Shown: positions 11,579-26,500 of the stretch, piece by piece
How the letters are laid out: every line of letters begins with the position of its first letter
Numbering within the stretch: position 1 is the stretch's first letter
Source of the DNA: Burhinus oedicnemus
Lineage: Eukaryota > Chordata > Aves > Charadriiformes > Burhinidae
Assembly (NCBI GenBank): GCA_008921705.1
Contig: VFFE01007500.1
Coordinates: 3,168,828-3,232,827 of the forward strand
Direction: 5' to 3'
Length of the DNA stretch: 64,000 nt
Made by a program: the position numbers and the translations under genes
Notes under the pieces: model-generated
What the model saw: the letters and a program-made list of their open reading frames with translations, nothing else
Database searches by the model: none
What the model was told of the DNA's origin: nothing

Positions 11579-14500
11579 GTAAAAATCCTGTGGGGGTAAA
11601 CTCTCCCAATCCAAAATCCTAGACATCTGAACGTTCAGCCTACATAGATTACATTTATTTACTACTTAAGCTAGTAAAAATATGTTTTAGAATCACTCAA
11701 ATCCAATAAGATGGCAAAAAGAGCTGAGTAAAATCTTAATTTTTCTTTAAAAAAATATTAATGTGAATGTAAAAAGTGAGGAAGTAATAAGTTTTATATG
11801 TTTACTTCATGCAAAAGAATAGCCAGAGTTGCCAAAAATGCATGTGTAGAAGTAGATATATAAACCAGTTCCCAACACAGAGGTTCCAGCTATAAACAGT
11901 TCCTGGTGTTATTTGACAGTAAAAGCTCTGGTTTTATTGGTGGGGAGGACACAGCAGGTTGGTTGTTTTGAGGGTCTTTTTAATCATCTTAAAAAAACAA
12001 ACAAACAAAAGTATTCTTCAAACTGCAGTGTGCTGTGTGTGCTCGTGCTATTACAAATGCCATATTGTAGTTAGAAGCTGTGGTGCATGAAAGTTACTAT
12101 GAGCAAATGAAGATGGACGACAACGAACTTATTCTTCATAGGATGGAAGCAGTCACTGGGGTACAAAGCTGACAATGTGCATGATGTGAGCTTGATCTGT
12201 GAAGAGGACCTACTGACCACCATCTTCTGTGCATGTGACATAGAGCATACAGGTTTGCCAGTGGCTTTTCACTGCTCCATTTTATTCTCCTCTCAAGAAA
12301 CCGTGTTATGATCCCTGAGACATGCCAACCTGCGACAGGCATAGACGGACTAGCTCCCTTAGCTAGGTGGCTGTATGTGTGACAGGTGCAGAATAAATAT
12401 CTGTGCCTGTCTTGCATGGCGCCTGTCTCTTCCCTCCTCCTGCCCCTTCCCCCCCGCCCCCACAGCTGATCTTTGCTGTATTTTAGTGCAGAGGAAGTAG
12501 AGGAGCAGCATTCTTCTAGAAATCAACCTTATTGGAAATCACTGCTTATTTCTTTTAGGCTTTTTTCTGTTAGAAAAGACAACTTTGGGAAACTTCAGAG
12601 CTAGAGACAATCCCTCTGAGTTTCACCTCAAACATGACTAAAAGTGGTAGAGAAAGGAGTCATCGAGCAGAGTAAGACAACATTGGTCATAGGGTTTGCC
12701 CAATTTGATGAGAGGCCTGAAAGCAGTAGTATAGTAAATGTCGAGTTTGTTCTTCTTAAACTGAAGTCCACAAAACTAGTAAACTGGACTTTCACACTTC
12801 TGTGTTAGAAAAACCAAACCAAAGCTCTAAACTATTCCTTTCCGGGTCACACTAGAACTGCAGGGATCAGTTGCTTGTCTACAGCCCTCAAGGGCAACTG
12901 AATACACCCTAATGCAGATCAGTAGTGTGCCCTTTAACGGCTTTTTATAATGACCTACTAGACTTCAGAGTCTGGCGCATGGACATCTGTATCTATTTTA
13001 GGAAAAGTAGCAGTTTCCAAGATAGTTGATTATTTGAGACATACAACTAGTCGAGGATCGGAAGATAGTGGTCTTGAAGAGCTGTGCAACATGCTTGACC
13101 CAGATCAGAAAGATGTCTCCATGGATCTGGAAACATACCATGCCATCATGAAAGAGTGGATTGAAGACTGTAAGAGAAAATGGTAATAGCTTTTTATCAA
13201 TCTATCTCATAAAAGCTGCTGTGAAAAGAGGAGAGTAGAAAGTTCTCCTTTGGCTTGCGCCTTCCGTACTCTGGAACAAAGATGGTATCAGGACACTCTG
13301 ACCACAGTGTGGGTTTTGGCTGAAACTTTTTAAATGTTACAAAGTTAGTAAGCAATCTAGTTTCATGACTTTGTGACTCTTGATGCTTCCTTGTTTCAGG
13401 GAAGATGGTGCCACCGAGGAACCAACGGCAAGCATGGAAGACCTGGAACTTCAAGTGCATAAAAACACCTCTGAAGGTGCAGACCATTTTATTCTCTTTT
13501 TATTCAGCAAAACTCCACTTTCTTACTCTATAATAAAAAATGCCCCCTCTTTCAGCAAAAAAGACGCATGTCCAGATGAATGCTACATCAGGAAGCTTGG
13601 AGGCCTTTGGGGGTGATGTGTCTAAGGGAGACATGTAAGTCCATTTAAGCAATTCTTTCTCAGAATTTAGTACTTTTAGCTTTGAATTATTTGAGAGCAA
13701 CTCCTAGAACTGTTGTTTCAGAAAACTATCTTGGCAGAGTTTCTAATATTGACCTCAGTCTGCACTAGCTCTTGATGCTATCACTTTCTTCCTCACAGCT
13801 TCTGCTTAGGCTTAAAAACACACTAGTAATTTTTCCTACTGATATCTTGGTCCTTCTGTGTCGATCAGCCTTTTTAATTCCCTGTGGTCAGAGTTTTGCT
13901 GTGTGTTTCTTTTATTTTTTTAAACTGGTTCCTTCCCTCCCTGAGTTCTTAGGTGTATGACAATACAAGACATCTCCTGAATATGTGGTCCTTGGTTTTG
14001 TCTGGTTTTTTTATAGTCATGACTCTGACTTGGATTCTGTTAATAGCAAAGCACTCATGTTTGAAACTTACAATTTTTAACTTTTGCATTTTATGTATAG
14101 TCAAAAAAATCTTAAAATCTGCTTTCTGATGCTTCCCTATCGTTTCTCAGGATCTTAAAAGGGTGATCCTTGTTCAAGTTTCAGCTGAAAGCATAAGTGG
14201 GGTATAGTTTAGAGGAAAAGAAAGGATCCTGAAATTTTGGAGTTAATCCCCAAAAGTATTAGTGGTGGCCTAAGAGGTGATTAACAAAGGCTTAAGATAG
14301 TGTCATGCAGACATCCAGATGTGGCTTTTGTCTGGTGGCATACTTCAATTGCAGGGAGCATAAAAAAAAAACCTGCTTAAAAACTGAACAGTTCCTGGTT
14401 TCCATAGAATTACAGAACTGGTCTGAACCTGATCTCTGTGCAGAGCAAATGACGACACACTAAAGCATTACAAGTCCTCTGTGGGCTCTCCTCTCACCTC

Positions 14501-17475
14501 TCTAATCAGTGCAGCACAGCATTCGGATTTCTTAAAAGTCTAAATTAAATTGAATCACGTTTCTCAATCTTTCCTCGTTTTGTTACTCAAATAGGGAGAC
14601 TTCTGACTTGATAACCTGTGTTGCGGACCTGCAGTACAACAACCAGAAGCTTCAGGAAGAGAACAACAAGCTGAAGCTCACACTGGAAGCTGTGGATGAG
14701 ACTAACAATAAGCTATTGGCTGATAATGAGGATCTGCATCAACAAATAAAAAGGTGGGAGATCCTGATGGCACCAGGTCTACAATGCAATGGCCGTGGGC
14801 AGACCTGTCTTCTTCCGAGTGGTCCAGCCTTGCTTTATACTTTTAGCTTCAACGGTGCTTCACAACAGCAACTTTTCTTGACTTAATGCAGTATCTGTAA
14901 GGTTTAACTCTCTTGCCTGATTGTTCTGCTCTGTACCTCCTGGTTCTTATAAAATCAGTCATTCATCTTATAGCCTGGTTCTTGCAGCATTGAGATGTTG
15001 CAGGCATACGCAGGTGAAATCTTAGGGTAAAGCAAAATCAAACAAAACAAATTACCAAAAAAAAAAAGAAAAAAAAAAAAAGCTTAGTATTACCAAGAGA
15101 ACAGCCAAGCACTGGAAGGTTTCCAATCCTAGACCACACACTTGCTGCCAAGCAGAGGGGAAATGAGCACGTAAAAGCTATTTTGCTAGTCCCTTGAGGA
15201 ACTAATGTGAGTTGTCTCACTAGCTTAGTATTGCTGCAGCCCAGGGACCCATCAATGCCATGAGTATGAGCCTGTTGTTACAGTGAGTTCATAATGCTCA
15301 TCTGATCCAATTAATTCAAATGTGATATAGTTATGTCAACTGCCAAACCATTCCCAGATTAAGGCAAGAGTCCTGCGGCATAGCTGGCATGGGACATATG
15401 CCCTCACGTTGGACCACGTGCTCTGGGGTGCTCTGCAGCCTAGAGCTAGCCAAGAAAAGGGCCTTGCCCCATTGGTTAAATACACATTGTTTGGAGTATC
15501 AGATCAGGATAAGAAAATGATGCAGAACTTACCCTTGAAAACTGAACTGAAATGGTTTCCGTAACAGCTAGCAATGAAGTATTGTAAAGATGAGTTTATG
15601 TGCTCAGGTAACCTGATATATTTGACTGTAACAAGCTAGATTGCTAGGTGGACGCAAACAAAAGCATGCTATCTTGGATGCTATGTTTGCCTGGGGTTTC
15701 ATCCGTTACTGTGAGAGCGGAAGAGGATGATTAATAGAGGGTAAGTCCATGAGCCTTTACTTCCTGGACAAAAAAGATGGGCTTAACATTGATTATTGCT
15801 CTTCTGTTAAGTATCTGTGTCAAAGAACAGGTCCCTGGTGGCTTCTAAAAATACTGCGCTTGATATTTCAAGCCTATCTAATGACCAACAGTAACTCACT
15901 AAAGTTTCTCTGGATTTACTCCCCCACCCCCCCCCCCCCCCCCCACCCCCTGCAGCATCCAGTATTCTGTGTTGAAAGCCAAATCACTGGAAGAAGAGCT
16001 AGAAGAAGCAAAAAACAACCTGAACCTGTCAGAAGAGAAGAGACAGCAGATTCTCTGCCAGAATAAACAGCTAGTAGGTGCTCTTATTTCTTAGTTTACG
16101 TTGTTACAGCAAGGTATAAGATGCATGACCACTCAATATGTAAAAATCAGCAGTGTGACCTTCTCTGTACAGTAGGTACTAAGGCTTTTTGAGGATGCTT
16201 GAAGTGTGATTTATTAGTGTTGCAAAAACACTGTGAAGTCTTTGCATGGAAGTTTCTTTAAACGATTGTCAGTTACAATGAAGTAAACCATTAAAAGGGC
16301 CAGTCTAGCATATAACTATGCTCAAAGACAACAGCTCTCATGCTGCCATCGTTGAGCCCTGTCTGTTTTGAAGTTGGTGATGTTCTGCCAGAAACTCACA
16401 TGACTTTTCTAGAACCAGCAGGGGCAAGAGACTCTGTTCAGATGTCCACACAAAAAGAGTCCTTTTCCAAAACATCCCTAGGTTATTGTTAATGTCCATA
16501 TAGGCTGGCAGATATGACAAGAGCCTATCAGAAACCTGTCCATTCTGGACTGACAGCTGGAAGCCAGGCAGCACACCCTGGCACGTCTCAAAGGGCATGA
16601 GCTGCCTATATGAGAGCATCTAAATTGCACCCGGGTGTCTGAGTAGCAAAGCCTTTGTGACTGTAAGAGGTGTAAAGCAGCCTGCTAGCAAGGCTGATGT
16701 GGCTGCACTTTTAGCAGGTGTTGTGCCTACGCTCTGGTGTCTGGCTCTGGAGAACGTATGTTTGCGTTGCTGCCATGTATGTTGTTCACACTACAGTGGC
16801 ATCTCTGCGTCTTGCTGTGTGGGCATAGCTGTAAATTGGTGTTCCGTAGCTCTGTGTACTGCTGATGGTGGGTATTCAGAAATCAAAAAAACATGAGTAT
16901 TTAGAAATCAAAGAGTCTTCCATGCCAAACAAGAACACAAGATGTTTTTGATGTTATCCTGCTACAGTGTGTGTGTAATTTTTTTTGCTCTCATTTGAGA
17001 TTACATGCATAATTCACCTTGTGAGAAGGGGGTGGGGTGGGTGAGAGGCATATTATTATAAGTTTTGTAGCTGTGCTTATAAGTCCCGAAGTTACTGTTC
17101 CCTGTGCAGTGGAGGCACTACCTTTCTTCATGTCTGATACAAAAAAAGTGTGGCGTGGCACATAGGCTTTCCAGGTTTGTGTTAACTCCATCATGAGCAC
17201 AACTAGACTTGCTCACTCTGGCCTTGAATACCTCCTTCCTATAATCTAGTGGTCTGAGTCTTACTCTCATTTGACATGCCTGTGTGGCATTTCAGCCCTT
17301 CAGTGAGGGTTCCTGAGCTGGACCAGTCTCAGCACTCCCCTTTTTGCTGTGTTCTCTGAAGCAAAGGAGTGCAACACCACAGCTTCATACTGGGCTCTGG
17401 ATGTGTTTGTGATCTGTTGCTGTTTGGTTTTGTTTGGTTTTGAATGTTGAACTCAACATGCTGAAAACAACTATC

Positions 17476-17506
<31 letters not shown>

Positions 17507-20500
17507 AATAAACCTACTCAGGAAAAAGAAAATCAGTCTCTCATTGTCAAGATTACTTCTCTCCAGGAAGAGGTAAAATAAATCATGACTTCGCAAGTAC
17601 ATGTTCTTGTCTAGCTAAAAGCTCACCATTAAGAAATGAAATGTGTGTCAGACTTTGAAGGCTGACATGCTAACTAGGTTATCAAAAGATCTTACATTTT
17701 ACAAGGATGACTTATCATAAAACTTTTTGTCTTGAAGTAGCAATGTGCTTCAGACTTTCTGTTTGCTGGGTAAGTAAGGATACGAGGTTGAGGAAGTATG
17801 TGGGACAGGAACAAACAGCTCTTTTCCCCCTTTCTTTCAAAGCTTTATAGAAAAATTCCAAATATTTCTAGTTAACACAACTATAAATATACTAACTCTA
17901 TATTGAAACAATCTCCATTTAACACTTTTTCATGTTCACTTCTGTTTCCCTCTTTTAATATCCAAAGGAGGAGCCCTGTATAGAGCTGTAAATCCAAAAA
18001 AAAAAAAAAAATAAATGTAGTGGCTGGGGGCTCCACTTACAGACGGATCCATTGATACTGGGCAAGGACCTACAGGAGGCTTGTAGGGAATATACTGCTA
18101 ATGGAGCTATATCTCTAAGCTCTCTTTTGGTTGTTTTGTTTTTGTTTTTTTCTTGTTCAGAGGAGAGCTATTCATCTCACTTTCTTTTATTTCATTAAAA
18201 TAAATATTTTATAAACCAGATTTATCGGGTGATAAAATGTTTTAAAACTTGGTTGCAGCCTGTATTTTAGACTATTTGGGATGAAATAGAGAAACAGGTT
18301 AAATCATACGTAGTAATGAAAAGAAGTACCTCATGGATTCAGGAATCTATTATAACAACATGGTAGTCATTGTTCTTTGCATGTTTACCATGCTCAAGAT
18401 TATTCTTTCTGAAAATCTCATAAGTCCAAATAGCTATTAAACTGTATCTTTCAAAAAATAATTCTTACGCTGCAGACCTGAAAGCTTTTCTTTAGCTTTC
18501 TAGGTCTGGTAGTGCTTATAAATCATGTTTTGAAGTTTTTTTTTTTAACAGTGCTCTGGAGAAATGGGGGAAAAAGTAGCAGAAACAGTTTCAATGGGGC
18601 AAGCGTATACAATGTATGTTCATAAATGCTGGTAGTGCTTTAGAGTAGGCAGTAGCCTGGGGGGTGGACGTGTTATTTTGTTTCTTCAAGAAGAAGCTGT
18701 CAATCCGTTCAGCTGTACCTAAACACTCCGTATCTTCTTCAGAATATTAGGAATAGCATGGACACTGATGGACTTCAAAAGAAGATTTTGGAGCTGTCTA
18801 AAAATGCAGCAGAGCTTCAAGTAAGCATTTCAATTCTAGGAGGAATAAAAAGGCGACCTATAGCTTACTTGGGTCTAGTGAGGGGAATTTCTGCTTCTGG
18901 AAGGTAGACAGCCCAGAACCTGTCTGTATTAAAGAACTGCAATGCAATCATAGCTTGGACAGTGCAACAGCTTTGACTAAGAAAGTTGCCGTCTGGAGGT
19001 TAAAAACTGGGCTAATATAAAAAAAAAAAAGACCCACAGTTTCATTCTTTCCTCTAAGTTAAACTTTTAGGAAACTTTTTCCCCGCTATTTGAGAAAATA
19101 TATTAGAAAGTCATGCTTTGTCTGATATTGCTGAAACTATTAGCCTGGACAGACAAAAGGAAACAAAAGTGACTGTGAAAGCCGAGAACTCTTTCCCTTT
19201 TAACTGGGTGCAAGTTTTGGACTTTGAAACACACCATGCAAGGTATTCAAGGAAGAATTTGATTTTTCTAAGCAAGGAACACTGATACCTTTTTCCCCTT
19301 CCAAGCAGGAGATAGGAACAGACTTCTATTACAGTGCATACTGGTGACTGGAATGACTTTTTTGATCTTTTCATTCTTTAGATCCAAGCACATATCTATG
19401 AGAGCACTGTGGTGAATAAAGAGGCAAGTTTGATCCAGGTTAGTTGCTTTGACTTCATTACTGTCTTGACTGAAAATACTGTGGGATGATTTGTAAAAAG
19501 GCAAGGCAATAGTCTTCACTGTGGCACTTTTATTTCTACTGTTCTCACACTACAGAACCTGATCCTATAAATGGCTTCAAAGTAGGCGAGATCTGCTTTA
19601 GGACCTGGTTATGAGTCAGCATAATTAAAGGCTTCAGGATTTTGCTTTTATTTAACAAAAATAAATCACAACCTATTAAAAAAAAAAAAAAACCAAACAT
19701 GCAAATTTCAGAAAAATGGACAGAAACTTCTAAAGGCTATTTCCTTCAACAGTTGGTAAAAGAATGTACCTGTAGAAGATCCTTCCCTTCATGTCTCTTA
19801 CTTAAATTGCTTAATTTTTACGTCAAACTAGAAATGATGATTCAGAGCCTAATGGAAAAGAGAATTTGTCCTTTCTTATTACTGAAGCGTAATTATGTAG
19901 GCTTTGCTGAAAAGTGAACATTTCTGATGTTGTTTTTAAACTTGTATTTTGTATTAGAAAACAAAGACATAAAACTACATGAGGCTGTTGGTATTCTCTG
20001 GATTCATGAATTATGCAAATAGTCTTCTCGGCTAATGGAGTTTCTATTTAGCAGAACATATTCTAAATCAGCTGTTGAAATATTTGACTATTTTTTTGCT
20101 GTCTGCAAAAAATGACTGCAGCTGAATTCAAAGAGTGACAAGAGAGAACCTAGCTTCAATGTGATCCAGTCAAGAATTTTGTTGCTGAGTGTTCTGGTTT
20201 TGGTTTGTTTTGATTTTTTTTTTAATAGTGCTTGTTTGGGATTGTTCGATTTTTTTTTTTTTTTTTTTATTATTATTATTATTTTTTTCCCCAGAGGCAG
20301 TTTAAGGGCACAAATTAATTAACTTTTCTTTTTTTTTTTTCTTTAAAATAGCTTTCACTTTCTCCTCCTTGAATGATTCAAAGCTTTTGTGGTTTCTGTA
20401 GTATTCTTTTATTTTAAAAAGGTTTTTTTGTCTATAGACTAAACAGGAATTTTGAAAGCAGACTGCTAGGTTGCATGTTTTTGTAGGTAAAGGTGACTGG

Positions 20501-23500
20501 TTTGTGTAATCTTGAAGAAACTGGTATGGAAAACTGACTTTGCTTGTTGGCATTAGGATCTGTGGGTTAAGGGTTTACCTGTAAGCTAAAAAAACCCTCT
20601 CGTGGCTCTTTATCCAAAGGTAGATTGAATAGGATTGATGAAAAGAAACATTGCCCTAATAACTAGGCCTGCAGAAGGTATGTGAATATAGAAAATGTGG
20701 GTTTTCTGTTTGTGATTTTTTTTTTTTTTTTTTGACCTTGAGCACCATACATCCTTTGTCTCTGCCAAGGCTGGAAACCTGGTTCTATAACCTCACTTTT
20801 CCTGCTTAGCTTTCCGTGTATTTTGTCTCTATCAAAAACCTCAACTATTTTTAAAGAGAAAGAGTAGGAAGAAGTCATTAAAGGGGTGAGAGGACCAAAG
20901 CTTCTACCTGAAGTTCCTGTTTTCCATAAGAAAGGCTCTGCTTGTCTGTGCATTGTCTTCTATTGTAATGGCATAACATGACTGAAGCCCATCACTAGTT
21001 TGTAATGCTAAGAAAACTCCTACTTCTACTAACCTCTCAGTCTCACCATGAGGGCTGATATGTTCTCTATCAGCCCTTCCATCGGGTGGTGTTTAATCTG
21101 CAGAGCCCCATCGTCTATGACTATAATAAGGAAAACTAATGAGAGTAAACTCGGAGCATTGCAATTGGTTTTGAGAGTCAGTTGGGTTTAAAACTTGTGC
21201 CAGGCATAATACAGTCCAAGTTTTCAGCTAAATCTAGAGTGCTTCTGTCTAGTTTAATCTGCTGCTGCTGGCACAGAAACCAGATAAGTAATAAATTAAA
21301 ACACAGCACCTGGAAAGAGTTTTTTCTGTTCCCTTTAATTTCAGGAGTTACATAGGAAAGGTGTTCTGACTGCTTTCTGTTAGCCAATATGCAAGATAAT
21401 TGACTGTATGCTTTTAAATTTGCATTATATAATTACATTGCTGCTCAAACCTAAATCATACAGCTTACTACTGTGATGTAGGATTGAGTATAGTGTTATT
21501 TTGGTTACAAAGCCTTACAGCTGTAAGCACGTCAAAGTGTATTTGTAATACTAGTTGTCGGGTTGTGTAATTTAAAGGTTGTTTTCTCCACAATCTCTGC
21601 AGAAGGAGCAAGACATCAAAGAACTGAAGTTAACCATTGTGGAGTGTTCCTCAATAATAGAGGTATGGGACCAAGTTTATTTTTTGACTGTGTGAAGGCA
21701 AAGCATGCGTATCCTATGCTTATTCTGCACGACAAACTAACACCCTAACCAGGTCTGATGTATGTTTTAGACTTTGCGGGCAGAAAAAAATAAGCTACTG
21801 GAGAACATGCAACACATGCAGCAAGAGCTGATCTCGTGAGTACTGTGAACAAGTCCTGGGAAATGCAGTTCATCAAAAGTCAAAATGGGCTGATACGTAT
21901 TTTTTTTTCTGCTTCTTTTAGAAATGGGTTGAGTTTCCCATTGTTGTGTAAATTTAACAGTAATATTCCTGAAGGGATGAATTCACTGCACTGTGAACTG
22001 GAACTTGCTCAGTCTTCTGAGGTATGAATCGAATCTTTATTGAATCTCATCCCAGTTGCTTTGCATGAGTAAAGGAAGAACAAAGCTCGTTCCCTGTAGA
22101 TCATTAGATAACCCTGGAATTGGAAGCCATTAATCCTAGCACGCAAGCATAGAATGTGAAGGTTATAATATTGTTCCAAGTGCATTAGAGAAAGTCCAAA
22201 GAAAAGCAAACAAAACACTTGGATCTAAAAATGGGCCTACAAACTAAATCTGGAAGAGCTAGGGTCATGCATTTAGCTGGCAGCAGAACAGAGTGATAGG
22301 AGAACATATGAGTTTTCAAATGTATAAAGGCTGAAGAAAGTAATAGTATCTTTCTTCTTGTACTGCCTACGCCAGCCACAAACAATGATTTTTCAATTGG
22401 AGGTGGGGAGACTTCTTTTTTTGTCTTGAAGTCTAATGTAGTGAAAGAGAAAATTAAGCGTTAGAGGAAACATCTTGACGAGGTTGTAGAGTCTTCATCT
22501 AATTTATTCTTTAGAAACCCTGATAAGCATCTGTCTGTAGGTATTCTCTTGCCCCTCAGCAGGTATAACAGAAATTTATCTTTAGAAGTCCTGTCCAGCT
22601 CTTCTTCCCACCCCACCCTGAGGTCTTTGGATAGTGACCTGGAGGAGGGCAGGAGAGGCACCCTTCTGATGAGTCTGGCACAGACTGACAAAATCTTAGT
22701 ACTGCAGTTGAGTATGTTGGTTTGGAGTTGTGTCCCCCGTGCCCTCTGCAGAACACCCAGCGGGGGATTTGGTGACTTTTGGAAACCACACTTTTGATCA
22801 GATACACTTCACAAACACTGGAAGTTTGGTCTCTAATTTACTGTTCTCATAGCTTTCCAGCACTCAAACAGAGAACTACGGGGGAGGGGGAAACAAACAA
22901 CAAAACAACAACACAATTTACATGTGCATTATGGTTTTGGTTCACATTTTTACCTGAGCTATTCTTTGTCCATTTCCCTAAAGACATTCCATGGAATCCC
23001 ATCCTTCCTTACAGTGCTGTCTTCCCTTCAGATGCAAGCTGTGCAGCAGAGCTGATGACAAATATACGCTATTGCAGTGATTTTATTTTTTTTTTTCTTG
23101 TAAGATTTCACTGTGCTGCTACTTGCTTTTGTATGTGGTGCCTTTGCAACAGAAAAAAATCTACTAACGGACTAAAACTATAGGCCCAGAAATGAGAGGT
23201 ATGCTTGGCTAGGCAGCTGTTTCAAAAGTAACATATTGTCCCGCATTGCAGCTCCCCAAAGTCACAGTGAGTCACTGTGTTTACCTCTCAAATGCTCCAA
23301 TGAGACACAATTGCACCAAATGACCTGTAAAGCAAGTAAGGGCTCTGCTTATTCACCACTTGGTAAAGCCTCTTCTGAATAAAGATAACTAATTATTGAC
23401 TTCCTCTTGCCTACTCCTGACATGAAAATTTACGTTGGATCACTCAGCAGGTTGGCTGGCTTGCTTTTTTTAAATCGCCATGACATGATGGTTTTGAAAA

Positions 23501-26500
23501 GCTTTTACAAGCTTCAAGTTTCAGTAGCTCTGACCTTCTGGTAAATACGATGCAGGGATACTTCAGAAAAGTCTAAATGTCACTGATGCGGGTTAGTAAT
23601 AAGGAGATGTCAAAATAAGCTAGCTGGCTTTTCCGTCTCTTCAAGATTACCAAGACTGAATGGACGTCCCTGGATGAAACGCTGGACCGTGAAGTGCTGT
23701 TTTTACTTCAGGGACCTGAATATGTGGGAGAAAAATTTAAGACTCTCATGCAAAACCTGGTCAGTGGCAGAGCTTATGTGAATAAGGATGTGGTCTTCTA
23801 TCAGCCTTTTGATTAGAATTTTTCCAAGTATTGATAATCAGATCATGTTTACTCCTTTTGAAAAAATAGCAGCTTCTTGGGCGGGGGCATACTTACTCTA
23901 ACAATTTCACTTGGCACCTACTCTAACACTGTAACTTATAACCTAGGTAATTCTGGGCAGCATTTGTCAGGCTACTACTAGAAATGCCAAGGTTTGGGGT
24001 TTTGGTGGGGGGGTTATTTGTTTGGGTTCTTTTTCCTGTTTATTTGTTTTGGTTTGTTTTTCAGCAAGAGGAAGCCTCTGAAGCAGAGGAGCTTGTCCTG
24101 ACTTCTTTACAATGGGTAAAGGATCCTGATGTGAACATGCAACAGGTTTGGGAAAGAAAACTTGTGGTAAGCAACTGTTTCTCTGAAGGTATTTTATGAA
24201 ATAGTGGGGCTGTGCAAAGACTTAAGGTGGGTATCTTACTGCTGTAATGTATATTAATTACTTGAGATCCTATAAGTCTGTTTCAGGGTCAGAGATGGCT
24301 GTACGGAGAGAAATATCTTTTGTAACTTTTTTTTTGAGGAGGAAGGGGATGATTGCTTTTCACTTAAATGCTGTGCTTTTTCTGACTTGTCTTGTGCAAG
24401 AGCCCACTTTATTAAAACTATGCTTGAAGGAAAAGATAGATAAAGCAAGTCGATTTGAAGAGGAAAATGAGGTTGGATGGCAACGCTATATTGTGTGAGC
24501 TATAGAGCTTTTCTGCCCACTGCATGTTTCTGTGTGCCTCGAGCACCCATTTTCCCCTGTCCTCTGAAACGGACTACTGCAGTAGATAGTTTCACCTTCA
24601 AGAAGAGGAGGGAGGTGGCTTTATAATCAGATTTCCAAATCAAAACCTTCATAGAGCTTGTTTTCTTTTGAAAGGCAGAGAGTTCTGCTCTTGCTGGACA
24701 CGCTCCACAGGAGAAGTTTCTACAAAATCATATTTTACAACTTAATCTTGCATAATGTATTTTTACTATTCCTCATACCTCTTGCGAGGCTTGAAAGTAA
24801 AGACTTTTGCTCAAGGTAACCAACAAAAATAACTTCTCCATGTGGTAGCAGCAGTCTGTGGACACAGCTCAACTCTTGCTCCTGTTCCCTCCTCCCCTCC
24901 CATGTAACAGCATGACTTCTGAAAATTTCACCTTGCTGGATGTTGTTTTTTTCTAACCTGCTCCTCCTTGCTAATCTGTTGTTAGGAACACTGCTACAGA
25001 AAACTTCACCAAACTGTATACGAATGCTCTCTTTTGGCTCCTTAATAGATGCAAAAACTTCAATTCATCCCACTTGGGTAATAGCAGGTGGCACCACAGC
25101 ATGTACTGCTTTAAGCCGTTAGCTTTTAAGCAGAAAGCTACCCTTCTTTTCCTCTAGTGCTGCCAAATGTTGTAGCTGGCCCTCTTCATCCTTCCTGGGC
25201 AGGCAGGAGCAATCTTCAGAGCCACCCAGTCCTCTAGCCAGCTCTTTTATTTTCTTCTTTTTTATTACTTTCTTTTTTTATGTAAATCCTGAAAGCTTCT
25301 CCTTGGAGAAGGTGCAAGCACCTCAGTCACTTCACCCTGGTGTGACTTTGGGTAGACTTTAGGAAACTACTGGCTCATGCATTACTGTAACTTTTTGATC
25401 TTGACTAAAAACTTCCTCCTTCAAAGCTGTCGCAGCTGGAAAATGCTTGTTAACTTACCATTTGTGTTGGGATCATATTCCTGTTAAACATGCGAAGCTA
25501 AAAACTTTTGGTGTGGGTGTTGGAGTTGATCATGGCCAATGAATCCTATTCTGGATCCTAGAGAGAGATGCATTTCGAAACTAAGCTAATGGAGGATCAA
25601 GGAAGAATAAGTTTCTTTTTTTAAACTACAAGGTCCTGTCCTGGGACCTGTGGGGATGGGAACTGACTTCATGTCAAACATATTGTCTTCACCTAGCTAG
25701 AACAAGCCAGATATGTGGGAAATACAGTATATAGAGCTGAACAACTGCAGATCTAAAAAAAGAAAAATTCAAAGTAGTTTCTTCCAGCTTCAGAGAAAGA
25801 TATGTAAAAAAAAATGATTTAAATCTTGGGCTATGCATTATCACTTGAAGTGTAAACACTTCCCCACCATTTCCTGTGAAATGTTTTATGGACATGTTTT
25901 GCTGTGTTTTAATATTTTTAAGTACGTTTTAAAGTATATTATACATGAAGTAAACTTTAAGTGTGCCTGTGGTTTTGTGCATATATACATATATTTAAGC
26001 ATACATAGATGGTGACAGTAAAAACTTTTTCACCCTTCTCCTGCTGGAAGATAAGGCTGTGGCACTTGTGCCTTGATAAGCCTATACTATTTACGTGTCA
26101 AAACCATGTTATTTCTAAGAGCAAGTGCTGCCTGCCTTGGCTGAGAAACTGATCTTCAGGATGTGGACATTTGCATATGGTCACATCCCATGTCATCCTA
26201 GTAAACCTATCTAGCAACACTGCTCAGGCTCTATTTTTTTTTCTAGCATGATACTTGATGTGCTACACTTTTTTGTTGAAGTTCATGAACATTAGACTCT
26301 AACTTGCAAGTAGGTTGTGTGGCCCATATTTGTAGGATTGATGTTTTCCCCTTTGAACTAATGTAAAATCCCAGAAATATGAACCTCATTCTTACCTGAT
26401 CTCTGTTTGACTACCATTAATTATTCTTTAAAAGCTGAGGACTCTATTTTGTATGTTCAGTTGAACAAGGTCAGAGAAAGAGGACTTTATACTGCAAGTC

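Noticed and set aside
11187..11609. 140-codon minus-strand frame
   Set aside because: Antisense shadow of IRAG2 exon 1.
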